Positions 35,301 through 46,528 of a stretch of DNA of 64,000 nt are shown here, piece after piece; positions within the stretch are counted from its first letter, which is position 1; each line of letters opens with the position of its first letter. The notes under the pieces were generated by a model, which saw only the letters and a list, made by a program, of their open reading frames with translations, was not told the DNA's origin and made no database searches. The DNA comes from Tetraselmis striata (Eukaryota; Chlorophyta; Chlorodendrophyceae; Chlorodendrales; Chlorodendraceae). A program made the position numbers and the translations under genes. The stretch lies in contig VCJN01002602.1 in the NCBI GenBank assembly GCA_006384855.1, forward strand, positions 62,001 to 126,000. The letters run 5' to 3'.

Positions 35301-37317
35301 TCGCTGCTGGCCATCCTATGCGTCTACGTCGATGACATCATGCTGGCTGCCTCCCCGTCGTCCGACATCCGGGAGCGTTTTCAGACTTCTCTCTTCTCTA
35401 CGTTTGATGCAACTACTGACGGCCTATGCACCTGGCTTCTTGGCATGGCCATTGATCGCAAGCCGGAAGGCGTGCTCCACCTCCATCAGGAGAAGTACAT
35501 CAACGACATCTTGACTACCTTCAACATGGCGGCATGCGCGCCTCGCCGCCTACCCTGCACACCGGATACCGATTTTCATGACCCTACAGGCACGCCCCTC
35601 GACACCAAACTCTTTCCCTATCCCAATCTTGTTGGTAGCCTTATCTGGCTGGCTGTGGCATCACGCCCGGACATTGCGTTCGTGGTCGGCCGCCTGTGCG
35701 CCTACATGGCGTCCCCCACCGAGCGTCACTGGCAGATCGCCGTATCAGTGCTGCGCTACCTCAAGGGCACCCCCAACCATGGCCTCATTTTCCGGAAGCA
35801 ACTGGACAACGAGGCACCTGACTTCCTCTTTTTTGTGGACGCTGACTGGGCAACCTTCGTGCCCAAACGCCGCTCCACTACCGGCTATCTTGCCCTGGTG
35901 CATGGCACCCCAGTCGCCTACCGCGCGCAAGTTCAGAAGAGCGTGGCCCTGTCTACTGCCGAGGCGGAGTTTGTGGCGCTCTGCATGGCATGCAAATGTC
36001 TGGCGTTTATTCGCGTTCTTCTGCGCCAGCTCCACCACCCCACCACTGACCCAGTGCGGGTATGCGAGGACAATCAAGCGTGCATCGTTCAGGTGAAACA
36101 TGGTATGATTACAAGCGCGCAACGCCACATTGACCTCAAGTTTCAGTATGCAGCCCAACTCTGCCAAGATGGCGTCATCGACATGCACTACACGCCTACC
36201 GCAGACCAGCTCGCCGATTTCTTCACTAAGGCGCTGCCGCTGACTACCTTTCTTCGTTTCCGCGCTTTCCTGATGGGGTCATCCGAGGAGCCCCGTGTTG
36301 CGCCTCTGCCGCCATCAGTCTTGCGCCCGCGGGATTCCACAGGATGAGGAGGGGTGTTGGACCCAGGGTACCCCGGTACCCTGAATCCGCTTTTCTCTCT
36401 GTGAAATCCGCTTTCTTCTGGCTGCCGTACCTGTGCCTAATTTGGACCTTATGGCAGCAGTACGGCACCAAAGCATGGCACCTAGGCATCTTTGCCAGTT
36501 GGCCTTCTTAGACGGAGAGGTGTCCGTCCTAATTGACACCTAGCCGGCTGGTATAAATTGCTAGCCTCGGCTCCTTGTAATTCAGTCAACTGCTTTTCCA
36601 GAAATATTCCGACTCACCCTTTCTCTCTCGTGACAGTGCCACTCAGCCATCACCACGGCGACAGCGACTACCTATCGTCCATCGCTCACGGCTCATAGCA
36701 GCCCTTTGCCTTTCCAGCTCGCACCTTGCTTGCTGGCACTCGACGTGATTCGACGCGTGCACGCCGACTCTCGCCGACTCTCCCCCCATCAGTGACAGTG
36801 CCACTCAGCCATCACTTCGACAATCCCCTCCGACAGCAGGTTTGTATTCGCAGTATTCGTATACCCAGTAGTTTACCCTGCATTGAAAAACGCGGATGAA
36901 TTTGGCCCTAATTGTCCCGGTGAATATCTTCGAGCCAGCTCTTCGCCGCATAAACTAGAGTTTTGTATCACCGCACGCGCACAAACCCCGAGCAAAAAAC
37001 CGAGCTTTAAGCTGTGCGCCACGCATTACGAGGACTTGATTTTTCCTATCCTGGGGAAACTCTATAATCGCTCTTACCGCGTCGGCACCTGTAGCCTTAA
37101 TAACAAACTTGGTGTTTTTTTCTCGCTGAGGGACCGCCCGCATTGCTCCGCCGGGCAGGTGTCTCGAGGTCACTACGCCGACATGCTGGTGCTCAGCTTC
37201 AATCCGCTCGAGGAGTTTTCCAAGCTTGCGGACGCGGACAACATCTCGATGGTGTTCAAGCAGGGCCGCCTGGTGAAGGGTTCCTTTGACGAGGCGGACA
37301 TTGAGCTTCTTGGGTGA
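23668..37317 (+). CDS. Metal-dependent amidohydrolase (imidazolonepropionase/Xaa-Pro dipeptidase-like), 11 exons
   Basis: Exons read from the sequence: 23668-23796, 24104-24188, 24574-24713, 24890-24981, 25824-25977, 26652-26754, 27653-27719, 28714-28835, 28943-29082, 29248-29349 and 37159-37317. All introns are GT-AG and all phases fit; the product is 430 residues, normal for the family. Metal-site motifs appear in order: CDAHVHV (HxH), the Lys in HCIKIMASGG, the His in CAHAYM, the His in SIEHGNYLD and the Asp in YGSDLLGD. The C-terminal sheet reads SRGHYADMLVLSFNPLEEF. Members hydrolyse cyclic amide or dipeptide bonds; the substrate cannot be told from sequence. No targeting signal is obvious. 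The last intron (29350-37158) holds the copia element; its donor GTCCGC is weak. Confidence 0.9.
26222..26247. repeat. Poly-G run in intron 5
   Basis: About 26 G in a row. Introns of this gene also hold poly-C at 24037, 25021, 25706, 25989 and 26047, and poly-G at 27407 and 28250. Confidence 0.95.
26322..26355. repeat. (CT)n microsatellite in intron 5
   Basis: About 16 CT units. Confidence 0.95.
26925..27062 (+). repeat. Dispersed short repeat, copy 1
   Basis: Starts near gggtgctgacgcacc and ends with atttgacctgcggcaggaag. Related copies are at 29405-29515 (degenerate), 37490-37609 (inverted) and 37823-37955. No terminal features or internal promoter boxes were identified. Confidence 0.65.
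27084..27312 (-). repeat. Dispersed repeat, inverted partner of 13372-13600
   Basis: Reverse complement matches 13372-13600. It lies in intron 6 of the amidohydrolase. Confidence 0.75.
29516..29996 (+). repeat. 5' LTR of copia element
   Basis: 481 bp, one mismatch with 36355-36835. Confidence 0.97.
29711..29720 (+). promoter_or_regulatory. TATA-like box in copia 5' LTR
   Basis: ggtataaatt in the middle of the LTR is the likely core promoter; it is also present at 36550-36559. The transcription start was not determined. Confidence 0.55.
30329..36347 (+). CDS. Copia Gag-methyltransferase-Pol polyprotein (one frameshift)
   Basis: The frame from ATG 30329 runs to 35173, and the rest continues in another frame to 36347. 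The switch is an 11-C run at 35125-35135 where ten C would keep the frame. An earlier ATG (30187) plus an indel near 30245 may give a longer Gag. Domains by residue: Gag about 30-230; zinc knuckle CRRCDRPGHTQQQC 238-251; Gln/Pro-rich linker; C5-cytosine methyltransferase about 549-865; protease with DSGAS at 895; HHCC-DDE integrase with D1106, D1167 and E1203 (DX35E); RT with AFLNANLDEDVYVYPPP and YVDD (35324-35335); RNase H with VDADW, STAEAEF and CEDNQ. All catalytic motifs are present, so one base separates this copy from an intact polyprotein. Confidence 0.93.
31973..32923 (+). other. C5-cytosine DNA methyltransferase domain in copia polyprotein
   Basis: Residues about 549-865 of the polyprotein. 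Motif I region: LVIDHLFSPCHGPSASEVEAL. Motif II acidic residue: GADPSPEART. Motif IV: IVSGPPCQPWSRAG, with the catalytic Cys at residue 646. Motif VI: YIVENVPGA, with ENV at 689-691. Motif VIII-like: CGSAAHRDTLLWTNI. Motifs IX-X: LRARAMGFTLDDLP and then LRKLLGGVIDLNVM. The order and spacing match C5 methyltransferases; the HRxxxLWTN form resembles the DNMT3-like group. The domain is in one uninterrupted frame with Gag upstream and protease downstream, so it would be made as part of the polyprotein. Captured methyltransferases are published for retrotransposons of dinoflagellates and charophytes; this copy lies outside those lineages if the host is a chlorophyte. Confidence 0.9.
36341..36354 (+). 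promoter_or_regulatory. Polypurine tract of copia element
   Basis: aggatgaggagggg, all purine but one base, ends exactly at the 3' LTR. Confidence 0.8.
36355..36835 (+). repeat. 3' LTR of copia element
   Basis: 481 bp, followed by the gcagg duplication. Confidence 0.97.
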
Positions 37318-38440
37318 GATGAGGGGCGGGGGCTGCACCATACCCCCGGGCTCCTCTGTCTAACCCCCCACCTTGCGGCTGCTAACATGCCTCAGCGCCC
37401 GGAGATAAGGTGTTAGGCCGGGGTCCCAAGTATAAACTGCCCGCTGCTGTTACGGCTGCCGGCGCGGTGACAAGAACACCACAAACAGGAACCCGCCCTG
37501 CCTGTCAGAAGTCAAATGTAGGCGAAACGACAGCGGAATCATAGCGAAGACACTAATGGGTTGCAGGCAAGCCCAATCTGAGGCTCTTAATTCCGCGCCG
37601 GCACCCGTTGATGATCAACAAGCCAGAATACATCCAGCAGAATATACCATAAGTACCATGAGCAGAATATACCATAAGCTGGATCGGGTGTGCGCCAGCT
37701 CTCTGGGAGGCCGCCCACACGCTGCTGCTGCGCGCGCAAGTGTGGCTCATTTGATGACGGCGCCGGGGCTTCTTCGCATCCCCAACTGCTAGCCGACTCC
37801 TGCCGGTACCGGTCTCTTTTATGGGTGCCGGCGCACCTATGAAAAACCTCATCACATGCCTCAGTTTCGGCTTGCATGCAACCCATAGGAACATTTGCTA
37901 TAGGTCCGTCTAATGCATTTGACTTCTGACAGGCAGGGCAGACTCTTTATCTGCGCAGCCCTTACAGCTGCGCCGGCACCCGTAGCCATTCCTTCGTTAT
38001 CGGCTGCCGCAGTCCCGAGACCATGTAAGGATTACATACGCAAGTTTATGAATGAATAAACGGTCAACTGAGGCAAGGCGGCTTGGCATTTTACCCAACT
38101 GGGATGCGGTGACGCCCTCAAGCCACCAACAGCTCCATGCAAGTTTCCTCTCTCTCTCCCCCTCTCTCAATTGAGGTAGAGCGCAACGTTGACGATTGCG
38201 GACGTGCATGAGGAGCGCAGAGCGTGGCGACGGGGCAGGCCACGGCATTTCAACTGCATGGGAATTAAAACAACGAGTAATGTCCCCGGGGGGAGGGGGG
38301 GGGGGGGGGGGGGGGTCTTATTGCAGGGAGTGGTGCACCCCTGGCACCGCGGGCCCCAGGCATGCATGCCTCGTGACATCTGGAGAAAAGCGCTCGGGCG
38401 GCGCGACACAATGAGCTCCGCCGCCCCTTGGAGGCGCCCC
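37318..38440. other. Convergent intergenic spacer with short inverted repeats
   Basis: Lies between the stops of the amidohydrolase (+) and the Kazal-like gene (-). It holds two copies of the dispersed repeat in inverse orientation (37490-37609 and 37823-37955), a small duplication of gcagaatataccataag (37638-37680) and a poly-G run at 38297. No gene is seen. Confidence 0.6.
38024..38036. terminator. Two-sided poly(A) signal candidate
   Basis: tgtaaggattaca gives TGTAA on both strands. It is about 0.7 kb past the amidohydrolase stop and 0.4 kb past the Kazal-like gene stop, so it could end both transcripts. TGTAA is the usual chlorophyte signal. Confidence 0.4.
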
Positions 38441-38983
38441 TCAGATGAAGTCGTCGTCGCCCAGCTCTTTGCACAGCGCCTCCACCGCCTCGTCGAAGAT
38501 GCGGTTGGCCTGGCGCGCGCGGCACGCCGGCGTGCCGTGCTCCAGCGCCGCCTGGCACTCGGGCATCATGTGCGGCACCGTCGCGGCGGTCGCGGCGCAC
38601 GTCTCGTCCGGCATGCACAGCACGTGCACCATGCCGCCGTCACGCGGCAGAAAGTCGACGCACTTGTGGATGACCGCCAGGCAGCCCACGTAGCCGGCGG
38701 TCTTGCCGACCTGCGGAGGGGCGGCAGGGACAACAGAGGGCGGGATGGGCCTGTCAGGCGCCAGCGCAGCGCCCCTGACGCACCCTCCGGCATCGCAACG
38801 TCCCATCCTGATCTGAATTCCGAAAGGCAGCGTCCACGGGGAATTCTAAAACGCGAAGAAATTATGAAGTAAAAATGGAGGAAACAACCAATAACAGCAA
38901 CACTCCTGCATTTGTAACACATGGCGTTCTGCTTGCCTGCAATTTGGCGTGCTTTTCACGGGTGATCCCCCCCCCCCCCCCCC

Positions 38984-39018
<35 letters not shown>

Positions 39019-40570
39019 GCGCGTTGTTCACCAGGTACTGCCACAGATCAGATACCGAGACAGGGTATTCATTTCAATACAAACATGACAGCGCCGCAAA
39101 TGGCCACAGATACAGCGTTTAAATGACTTGTCACATATGAAATATTGTGCATACTATGATAATGGGCAGATTCTTCTCCCAGACGAATTTCCATCCCAGA
39201 AAAACACGTTGTTGTGGGCGTAAATGATGATATGCAACATGTGGGCGGGGCCGCGCCTACTATTTGGTGGTTGAGGTGGGGATGTCCGCAACAGCATTTG
39301 CAGGGGGCAGAGGGGGGGGGGGGGGGGGGCAGCATGCGAGCACCTGCGTCGCGCCCTCCGGCCCCTCCAGGCACAGGTCGTGCAAGAAGACGTTCTCGGT
39401 GGTGGCGCCCTCGTACAGCCAGCACGGCGCCGTGTGGGTGTGGCCCGCCTCGATCGCCTCGCACTCGCTGCACGCCACACGCTTCCCCGTCGCCATGCTG
39501 CACTGCGGCTCCAAGACAGTCGCGTTGCACGCGCAGCCGCGCGGCCCGCAGCTCTCGCCCTCGTACAGGTACCTCGCGTACAGGTCGCCCTTCAGCTGGT
39601 CGCACGTCACATACTCGTCGCCCTCCATCTTGAGGCACTCCGCGCACGCCTCGCTCTTGGCCTTGATTACGCCTGTGCTATTCATGCACACCGGCTCGGA
39701 GGAGCCCTCCAGGCTGCGGTTGCACGTGCAGCGCCGCCGCCACGAGTAGTAGCGCAGGAAGATACAGTCCACCTGCGGGGACAGTAAAAACCGCGGAAAG
39801 AAGGAAGGGCGGGAGAGGACGGGGGGGGGGGGGGGGGGGGGGTTGCATTTAGGCAACACAATTTTAAATGAGCACAACCATCACCGTTCGCCTGCTGCGT
39901 CCTACAATCCCAGCTAGGCCCATGCTTTGATGTCCTATATACCACATCCCGCCCGACAGTGCATGCCCCCGGCTGCGAGCCGATGGCCACCCGGGTGTGC
40001 CGCCCCCTGTTCGCCTTTTTGCTGCGGCACATGCGCATTTTGTCGCGCGAGCTCGCCAGCCCGCTGCCGTCCGGCAGGCCGGCATGGACAGCTGAGTGGG
40101 CCGGACCGGGAGCGCAGGAAATGAAGAGTGCGTGCGCGGCGGCGGAGGCGGCTTAGATGCACGGCTCCGGTTGGGTGTGAGCCCGCCAGTGGCGTGTACT
40201 ATATACGTGGATGAAATGTGGCGGAAACGCGATTTTTCCGACCCAGATTCAGATTGCTCGCGCTGAGCCGACGCGGCATGCCTCGCGCGAGGGAGGGAGG
40301 GAGTGGGGCACAGTGGTAAGCGCAGGTAGGCTGGCTCTGGTGCCGAGGAGAGGGGGCAGGGCGGGGGGAACGCACCGTGTCGACAGGGTAGCCGCCGCAG
40401 GACTGCACGCAGTTGTCGTTGGAGCCGACGTAGATGCCGCTGGTGGTGGAGCACTGAGGAGAGAAGATGCGGCTGCACCCGCAATCACCCGACTCGTCCG
40501 GCTGCCCCGCCGCTGAGACAAGCACGAGCAGCACGCCCGCCACCACAGCCGGCGTCCTAAGCGCCGCCAT
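38441..40570 (-). CDS. Secreted cysteine-rich protein with Kazal-like domains, 4 exons
   Basis: Exons on the minus strand: 40570 to about 40372, 40091-39958, 39772-39344 and 38710-38441, giving about 340 residues. The start ATG (GCTGACCATGG) opens a signal peptide, MAALRTPAVVAGVLLVLVSA. Three Cys-rich units follow. The first runs from CGCSRIFSPQC to DNCVQSCGG. The second runs from CTCNRSLEGSSEPVC to SEACAEC. The third runs from CGPRGCACNATVLEPQC to CSEC. The C-x-C...PVC...C pattern is that of Kazal-type protease inhibitors. The last exon adds a different Cys-containing region (GCLAVIHKCVDFLPRDGG) and an acidic tail. The exon 1 donor is uncertain (GTTCCC fits the phase; GTGCGT does not). Inhibitor activity is inferred. 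Confidence 0.7.
38968..39016. repeat. Poly-C run plus (AC)n
   Basis: Fifteen C followed by about sixteen AC units, inside the last intron of the Kazal-like gene. Confidence 0.95.
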
Positions 40571-40639
40571 GGTCAGCGGCCGGCGGCTAGGCTGGGCTGC
40601 GTACGCTGCACGCCACGGCCAGTGGTGAAACGCCACCGC

Positions 40640-42339
40640 TCCAGGTCCCGTTGCTGGGCGCGGCTGCTACCCCTTTAAATGACGCCAAGGGCGGCAAGTT
40701 AATTTTATGGAACTGTAGTTTATCGATATAAACAGCTGACGGTTGCTGTGCTCGAGGATGCTCCGCGCCACTAGCCACTAGTCGTCGGTCGTAGCCGGCG
40801 GGAAGGCGGCGCACCAGCAGCCGCGGGCGGAAGCGCCTCCTCACTACTCTGGGCCGAACCTACAGCCCAACAACAGTGCAAGATCTTTTGTCAATGTTCC
40901 GTGTGTATGGTCTGTATGGTGATGCTGGCTGAATAAGCCCGGGAGTCAGCGGCCCGAGGGTCCCCAGCAGCAGGCTGCTGCGTGCTGCGACGCTTTACGG
41001 ATTATGCCCTCGTACAGGTAGTGGTACGACCAACCGTTAAAGCGAGTACAGGTAGGTAGTTGTATCGCACCCAGCCGTCGGGCACACAAACGACTCGGCT
41101 CCGCAGACCCGATACCTTGAGTGACGCGTGAATTCACCTGCGCCCAAGCTGTGTCGCCGGCTGCTCTCTGCACCTGCCCTCTGTCTACTGATTTCCGCTG
41201 ATGGAGGCCGGCCTCTCGTACACGGTGGAGTGCTGGGTCCTCTGCTAAACGTGGGCGGTAGTGTCTTTTCGTCAGATAGCGACAAATGACGCGCCGTGCT
41301 GCAGTCGAGTTCATCCTTTTTTGCGAGTTCTTTTCATCCCATGATCCCATCACTGACTAATCCCTACCGATCAGCGACTAATCCTTGTACCATCCCCGAG
41401 CCGCCCCGCCGCGGCCGCCGGGACGATCGGACGCCACGCGGCGGTCAATCATCGTATCCTCGTACTTGTAGGGTACCACCAGGAGCACTCCTGGTACCAG
41501 TACATGTAAGTTTTTTTTTAACATAAGGGCTTTCACAAAAGTAGCGACTACATGTAAGTTGTTCGTGAATAGATGTACTTCAAACATGCGATCAAGTATG
41601 TTTTTGCGAATAAAGGGTGCAGAGGCATTTTTACACAAAAGAGGCGCTCCATTTTATGGCTTGGAATAGGCATTTACAATTGGAATGTTATGTTTTAGGT
41701 CCCCCCCCCCCCCCCCTCAACTTTACCCCCCCTCCCCTCAACTATCTTTTATTAGGTCTGACATTACTTAGTAGAGCATGCCCTCAGCTACATAAGAACT
41801 CCCTCTGGCATGACTTTTCTGAACTCTTTCAATGCATGGATGTGTGCAGGTAGGCGCAGGAGGGTGTTCCCTGCGATATGCAAGCATAAACCGGAGAGGG
41901 GGTGTGGGGCACGTTTTGGAACCATCCGCAAATTACAGTCAGCATCAACGCAACCCAACCATATGGTGGCCCTGTCCACCCCTCCATGTAATGCTATGCT
42001 GCAGCTGACCTGTTGTATGTCGCCGCTTTATAGTACGGTATCGTTTGCATGGATGACATAGATACCGTTAGTTGCCACCGCACGCAGTGCGGCGGTCAGA
42101 GACCTAGCTCAGGCCACCAGCCGCCCAACACTGCTTAAGTACTGAATGCAAGTTTCGACCCCAAATTAAAGATCCTCCCCCCCCCCCCCCCCCCCCCGGT
42201 TTCTCCGGGAATCCGGTACCTAAAGCACAACATTTCATCGTAACTTCCTTATGGCATTATATCAATGGCTTGGATTTTATGGCCAAGGTTCAGCGAAAAA
42301 GGGGGGGGGGGGGGGGGGGAGGGGGAGGAGGAGCATGCA
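40640..42339. other. Spacer without recognised gene
   Basis: Contains the palindrome accaggagcactcctggt (41470-41490), poly-C at 41700 and 42177, and poly-G at 42301. No coding frame is convincing. Confidence 0.5.
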
Positions 42340-44625
42340 AGGCGGAAACGGAAAACGAGAGGGCGCTGCCGAAAGCAACGAGCTGGAAGATGGCAAGCTG
42401 TCCTAAGTAGCACCCCGGCCGGGAGCGTAGGGCTCGCGGGCGATGGGGCAGCCCGTGCTGAAACCCGATGGTACCGGTAGCTAACCGGTTAAAACCACCG
42501 ACATACCGTACGGGTCGCACTAGGACAGTTAAATTGTTGAGTAACCCCATAAACATGGTTAGATCGTTTCAAACATGCATCGAGTCTAGTTTTGCAAGGC
42601 ATACACGCGGTCCGTTTACGACTGCGAGCGTGGGCAGTCGGCAGGCGTGCCGACCAGACGAAGGCGGAAGATGTCTTAAGTTGTAGAAGGGTCTCGCGCC
42701 GAGAAGTTTGGGAACCTCGATTGAGTCGCATGCGCAGAACGGACGCAGATGGGAGATGTGGACGGCGCGAACGTCGGCCCGAAATAGGTCGGACTTGTCG
42801 CTACATCAAAGCGCCTTCCCTCAACTGCGCCATGCATGCAGCAATTGCCGCGCCCCGTGACGGCGCGCGACATGAACCGCCGGAACTGTAGGCCAGCGGG
42901 AGCGGGCAGGTTGGCGATGAGTGCCCAGCATAGCGGCACAGGTAGGGCGAGTACGAGCGAGCTGCGCGCGCGGGCGCGAGAGCACGCCGTGTACGTTTGT
43001 CAGGTGAATTATGGTACGCAATACGCGACGCGACGGTAACCTCGCACATGTACCGGGAGCGTACGTCACGAGGGGTGGACACGTGACCCCGCACGACAAC
43101 GGTCGTGTGGTGCCGCTGCCATCACCAGCGGTGGTCGTCTCGCCGCCTCACACGAGGGCCAGCAACTCAAACACATAGCGCATCGGGGCGCGCCACATGG
43201 GGCCCAGTGTGGCCGTGCCGTTCGGGTTCTAATGTATGTGAGTTGGGGGTGGATGCCGGCGACGTCGCATGAGACTAGCCGACTCGGTAAGTTGTCGGCA
43301 CGGGTCTCGCATCATAGAGTTTGGCGAGGCGGCCGCCGTTGTTGCACCAGCGACGGCTGCCAACCACCCCACACGTCGCATACCTACGATGACGCCACGA
43401 AACGCATACGTCGCGTTAAGTAGTGGAGGAGCTGTCCCCCGGCGGGCAGCTCGTGTCGTCAAAGGTGGGATGTCGTGTCGTCGGGAACGGGTTGGCCGGC
43501 GTAGAGGCTATGACACTCTACGCCGGCCCGTAACGATGCCATCCGTTGTGTCGGGACGAGGGTGATGACGAGACGGCCGCCGCTGATGATGCACCAGCGA
43601 CGGCCGCCGAGGTTCCAAACCCGAAGTTGGATAAGGGTAGTTACGGTTACCACGATCGAGACATCGAGCACGCCAAGCGGTGATAGAGCTGCCCCCCGGC
43701 GGGCAGATGCAGGTTGTCGTGGTCCTTGTGACGACGACGTTGCAGTAGGAGGCGTCGGAGACGCGCCGGACCAAATCGCGCAGACGCCTCCCAGTGCGAC
43801 CACAACAAACGTTGCTGCGGCACGGTTTGGGCGAGGGCAACGAGCCCTCTCAAAACACAAGCGCATGAGCGGCGCCACCCCCGTAACGGACCAATTACGC
43901 GGTAGTTTCGAAAAACCACAACGTGTGACGACCGTCGATGCCACGACGCCCTGCTGCGAGGACACGCGGACCGGGTTGAAGTGTCTTGTAGGACGGCAAG
44001 CGGCCGTCCCGACGACACGGATGTCCTCCTCCGTCCGCGCCGATTTGTTGCGGTAGGCGTAGTTGTCGTTGACAACCGTGATGAGCGCCGGCCATGGTAC
44101 CGAGCGCGTCCACCTCACCTACCCTCAGGAGTTGAATATTGCGAGAGGGTGCTCCACCACGGGAGCCCATGAAGGCCCGTACTGCGACTCGGCTTCGGGT
44201 GTTGAGGTTTAAACCCCCCATCGGGGAACCCCCAGCTCCAATTCCGTACCGTGCGCATCGCTACCCGAAAACGCCCATGTTGCAAAGCCATCGCAAAAAC
44301 GGAAACGACTTCGGGCGCACGAGTGGGGAAAACCACATCACCGAGGGGCGGTCTGTCGTTGCCGATGATGTAACGCATGTGCGTGGCACGGTGACTCACT
44401 ACCAGAAAAAGTAACCTCGGTGCGGACTTGACCAGACAGCCTCTGCGACCCTCGCGCGCACAAGTACGCGAAGCCGCTGCCGAAGGCAGCGACCTGCAAG
44501 ATGATGGCAATCGACTTGTTGGTGGCTGTCCTAAGTAGCACCCCGACGGGGAGCGCCGGGCTCGCGGGCGATGGGGCGCCCGAACTAAAATCCGATGGTA
44601 CCGGTAACGTATCCGGTTGTGCACC
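42340..44625 (+). mobile_element. 2.3-kb element without recognised gene, copy B
   Basis: Same layout as 17209-19555, with terminal direct repeats at about 42358-42550 and 44472-44610. The copies differ by many substitutions and short indels, so this is an older family. A block with cccccggcgggcag occurs at 43436 and 43694 as in copy A. Confidence 0.65.
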
Positions 44626-44639
44626 GATTTCTACGATTG

Positions 44640-45152
44640 CTATCTGGTAGACAATGACATATGTACGGGCCCCATGTCCAACTGCGAGCTCCATCTAACT
44701 AAAACGATCGCGGTGGAAGTACAGGCCGTTACAGCCAATGGGCCCGTACTGGGCCCGCCGGGTTCTCAAGCGCTCGCTATAATATAGGATTATTCGATTG
44801 GCCAGTTTCAAGTGATGACGACAATGATATGGGTGGCTGGCGCGGCCGACCCCAACAAGCGCGCAAGTCTGCATCATAGCTGATCTTTTTGTACATGCTG
44901 CTCTGTAGCCGGCCGTATATGTTATAAACGAGAAATTATAAACGTTCCACGAGTGTATATTATACACGACCACTATTTATGTATACGACAAGTCGTATGT
45001 GTGTACACGAGTATTTATACATACGCTCCCAGAAAAATGTAGTATATGATATATGTTGATGTATTTGGGTGTGAAAATTTTCTTATACATATCAGAATAT
45101 AATATTTAACATAATATTATGATACGAAATATGTAATATAGAATGATAATAT
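44640..45152. other. AT-rich spacer
   Basis: Low-complexity AT-rich DNA, with many tatac/gtata phrases from 44930. No gene is seen. Confidence 0.5.
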
Positions 45153-45531
45153 TATTAGAGACCTCTAGCACTTTTCTGGGATTAGGATTAGGATGGCGGG
45201 AAATCGGCGCCGTGATGAGGAAATCAGCGCTATGAGGACCCGCGGAACGTACCATATTGATTACTAATCATTGCTGACGCCATCGATGGGTACAGACGCG
45301 CGCCCATCGCGCGCCCGCGCCGGGCAGCGAGCTAGGCGACATTGCGTACAGTGGATCGCGCAGCGCTCGCCAGATTCACTTCTGTTCGTCACGCCAACAG
45401 CCTTGGTGCAACAGCATATCCCCGTCTGGCTTGCGTGATCGCGCCACCTGCGCCTTCCAAGATGGGTTATGCACGCGTTGGCACCCTAGGCCAGCGATCT
45501 TTCTCCCCTTGCGCCACTGGTGTACGCCACT

Positions 45532-46528
45532 ATGCACGCTGCGCGACTGGATAAGCGAGAGACACAGGCTGCCGGAGGAGACATGCAAACAGAGGTGGAT
45601 TTTCAGGAGCTTCGTGGCGAAGGGGACGTGGGATCGGCTGCGTTTCGCAAGCGCTTCAGGTTCCGACCTGACCAGCTCGCTAGGCTAATCGAGGCACTGA
45701 AGATACCACCAACGATGAAGACAAGGAATCGGGAGCGGTTCACTGCGTACACAGGCATGCGCCTTCTTTTGCGTAGGCTAAGCTCGGCGCAAACCTTGGA
45801 TGACATGGCCCGCGAGTTCAACATGAGCCCAAAGCGAATTAGCAACATCTGCACACATATGGTCAAGTGGCACAACACGGAGTGGGGTCACATTTTGTAC
45901 CGGCGCCTGCCATGTGACTACTATAAGCTTCGGAGGTATGCGCGCGCCATAGCAGCCAAGGCAGGCTGTAACTTCACATCTATCATCGGCTTCATCGATT
46001 GCACAATTCGTGGCGTAGCCCGCCCCACGCGCTGGCAGCGGGCACTGTATAGCGGCCACAAGCATTATCATGCCCTGAAGTACCAGGGCGTTATGCTACC
46101 TGATGGGATCATGAGGAGTCTATTTAGACCTCTCTATGGTGCCATGTATGACTCCAAGATCCTCAGAAAGTCAAGGATCGAGCGCTACCTGGCCCGTCTA
46201 TATCGCCGCGCGGTGTCCGATAATGGTCACCAGAAGACCTGGGCGCTTGTATGGTGATCCTGCTTACTCTTTGTACACACATATTCAATGTGGATTTCAA
46301 CGTCATGAGCGGCGCGGTGGGTCTATTCAAGACTGGTACAGCACCGCTATGAATGCCCCCCGGGCGTCCGTGGAATGGGGATTTGGTATTGTCAAGACGA
46401 CGTTCCCGTGGCTGGCCAGGAAAGATGCACAGAGGGTCCCGGTAACTCCAGTAGGCTTGTACAACAATGCAGGTGTAATGCTGGTGAACTGCATTCCTCG
46501 TTTTTTCATCTGCCCCCGCCCACGCTAG
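45532..46528 (+). pseudogene. Harbinger transposase (DDE_Tnp_4 type), one frameshift
   Basis: From the ATG at 45532 the frame is open to 46257, and the end of the protein is in the next frame to 46528. A single extra T near 46243 explains it. The N-terminal part has a helix-turn-helix-like segment (LDDMAREFNMSPKRISNI). The catalytic triad is visible: Asp in GFIDCTIRGVARP, Asp in LYGDPAYSL and Glu in ASVEWGFGIVK, with the usual SGHKHYHALKYQ between. The length, about 330 residues, is typical. Apart from the shift nothing is missing, so the inactivation is recent or the shift is a sequence error. Confidence 0.85.

Larger units (their letters stand above)
29516..36835 (+). mobile_element. Ty1/copia element carrying a DNA methyltransferase domain, in an intron
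   Basis: Two 481-bp LTRs (29516-29996 and 36355-36835), both TGTTGG...CCGACA, differ at one base (29723 A, 36562 T). The perfect 5-bp duplication gcagg flanks the element (29511-29515 and 36836-36840). A polypurine tract (aggatgaggagggg, 36341-36354) abuts the right LTR. It is inserted in the last intron of the amidohydrolase in the same orientation, at the edge of a degenerate copy of a dispersed repeat. Order is Gag, C5-methyltransferase, protease, integrase, RT, RNase H, the usual copia order with the methyltransferase added. Confidence 0.97.

Noticed and set aside
38189-38872. 227-codon plus-strand ORF over the Kazal-like gene's last exon
   Set aside because: Contains the poly-G translation and Arg-rich shadow sequence; the minus strand has the spliced, Cys-patterned frame.
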